Part shown: in pieces, positions 63,282-64,000 of the stretch
Layout: the number at the start of each line of letters is the position of its first letter
Numbering within the stretch: the first letter of the stretch is position 1
Assembly (NCBI RefSeq): GCF_008691045.1
Contig: NZ_VMSO01000002.1
Span: forward strand, 186,001 to 250,000
Direction of reading: 5' to 3'
Source: Mediterraneibacter catenae
GTDB lineage: Bacteria; Bacillota; Clostridia; Lachnospirales; Lachnospiraceae
DNA length: 64,000 nt
Made by a program: the position numbers and the translations under genes
Notes under the pieces: generated by a model
What the model was told of the DNA's origin: nothing
The model's database searches: none
The model's input: only the letters and a program-made list of their open reading frames with translations

Positions 63282-64000
63282 ATGGCACTTTACGCACTAG
63301 GCGACCTCCATCTCAGCTTCCAGTCCGACAAGTCCATGGACATTTTCGGAAGTGTGTGGAAGCGCCACGAACGCAAGATCGAGAAATATGTGAACCGGAT
63401 CGTAAAACCGGACGATACCCTGGTGCTCACCGGCGACCACTCCTGGGGAAGGAAGCTGCCTGAGTGCAGGGAGGATCTCGCTTTCATCGAGCGGCTGCCG
63501 GGGCGCAAGATCCTGCTCCGGGGAAACCATGACATGTTCTGGGATGCGAAGAAGACGGGGCGGCTGAATGAGGAATATAAGAACAGGCTGTTCTTCCTGC
63601 AGAATAACTTCGCAGTATACGAGGATTATGCACTGGTTGGGACGAAAGGATTTACCTTTGAAGGTCCATTCTATCTCGACCGGTGGGGAAATATTACCGG
63701 CTGGGATGAAAAGAAAGAAGAGCAGGCCGAGAAGCTGGTCGCAAGAGAAATGGACCGGCTTCGGGAATCCTTCCGCCAGGCGGCGGACGCGGGATACAGG
63801 AAGTTCATTATGTTTCTTCACTATCCGCCGACAAATATACTGGAAGAGACCTCGCCGTTTACGGAGATCGCAGAAGAGTACGGCGTTTCCGCTGTTGTCT
63901 ATTCACACTGTCATGGGGAGAGCCGCTTCGGGGACAGTATCCGCGGAGAATTTCACGGGATTAACTATATGCTGGTATCCGGGGACTTTCTTAATTTCCG
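63282..64000 (+). CDS. Metallophosphoesterase (cut by window end)
   Basis: The frame opens at ATG 63282 after GGAAGGAG and runs off the right edge (239 codons visible). Calcineurin-type motifs in order are GDLHLSF, a GDHSWG segment, RGNHDMFWD, FLHYPP and SHCHGES (usually GHxH). These supply the dinuclear metal ligands. Related small bacterial phosphoesterases start with similar GDxH motifs; the substrate is unknown. The C-terminus is not visible. Confidence 0.88.
   Translation, partial: MALYALGDLHLSFQSDKSMDIFGSVWKRHERKIEKYVNRIVKPDDTLVLTGDHSWGRKLPECREDLAFIERLPGRKILLRGNHDMFWDAKKTGRLNEEYKNRLFFLQNNFAVYEDYALVGTKGFTFEGPFYLDRWGNITGWDEKKEEQAEKLVAREMDRLRESFRQAADAGYRKFIMFLHYPPTNILEETSPFTEIAEEYGVSAVVYSHCHGESRFGDSIRGEFHGINYMLVSGDFLNF

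Overview
The window looks like a chromosomal segment of an anaerobic, endospore-forming Firmicute of the class Clostridia, most likely a Lachnospiraceae gut commensal. Three things point there: a complete spoIIIAA-AH cluster with yqfC/yqfD, spoIVB, spo0A and a BofC-like protein; an [FeFe]-hydrogenase; and strong AAGGAGG-type ribosome binding sites with GTG and TTG starts. No genus is claimed. Almost every gene is on the + strand. I found no tRNA, rRNA, CRISPR array, phage or intact insertion sequence.

Region 1 (1-6.2 kb): the end of yqfC, then yqfD, phoH, ybeY, a SpoVB/MurJ-type flippase, a BofC-like protein, a DUF896 protein, a 5-formyl-THF cyclo-ligase and a DUF4250 protein. Region 2 (6.2-7.3 kb): an AT-rich minus-strand pair, an intact anti-sigma factor and an N-terminally truncated ECF sigma factor. 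Region 3 (7.4-9.8 kb): miaB, then a 0.94 kb gene-free stretch holding three unrelated long inverted repeats. Region 4 (9.8-27.8 kb): a spore/housekeeping block whose order resembles Bacillus: spoIIIAA-AH, prfC, asp23, nusB, xseA, xseB, ispA, dxs, tlyA, nadK, argR, recN, terminator, spoIVB, spo0A. In Bacillus accB-accC occupy the place taken here by prfC.

Region 5 (27.9-40 kb): metabolism and translation. It holds glgA, a methionine block (metF, a stand-alone MetH reactivation domain, and a metH lacking that domain), a monomeric [FeFe]-hydrogenase, alaS, rpsU (58 codons) and gdhA. Region 6 (39.8-47.2 kb): a yybP-ykoY-type Mn2+ riboswitch with an overlapping terminator leads into a P-type cation ATPase, followed by ftsH and a second, CtpE-like P-type ATPase. 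Region 7 (47.2-58.2 kb): a FliB-like protein (minus strand), an MFS transporter, a TraX-family protein, sbcD-sbcC, a dehydrogenase-like protein with unusual active-site motifs and an LTA-synthase-like enzyme.

Region 8 (58.3-64 kb) is more accessory: an SRAP/HMCES protein, DUF1653 and DUF1810 proteins, a small uncharacterised protein, an alpha/beta hydrolase, an AAA-type ATPase with a nuclease-like C-terminus, a helicase fragment, a KptA-type RNA 2'-phosphotransferase and a metallophosphoesterase cut by the window edge. I see no clear new multi-gene defence or biosynthetic system. The most unexplained structure is the cluster of three long palindromes between miaB and spoIIIAA. All assignments come from reading motifs and context; no database search was run.
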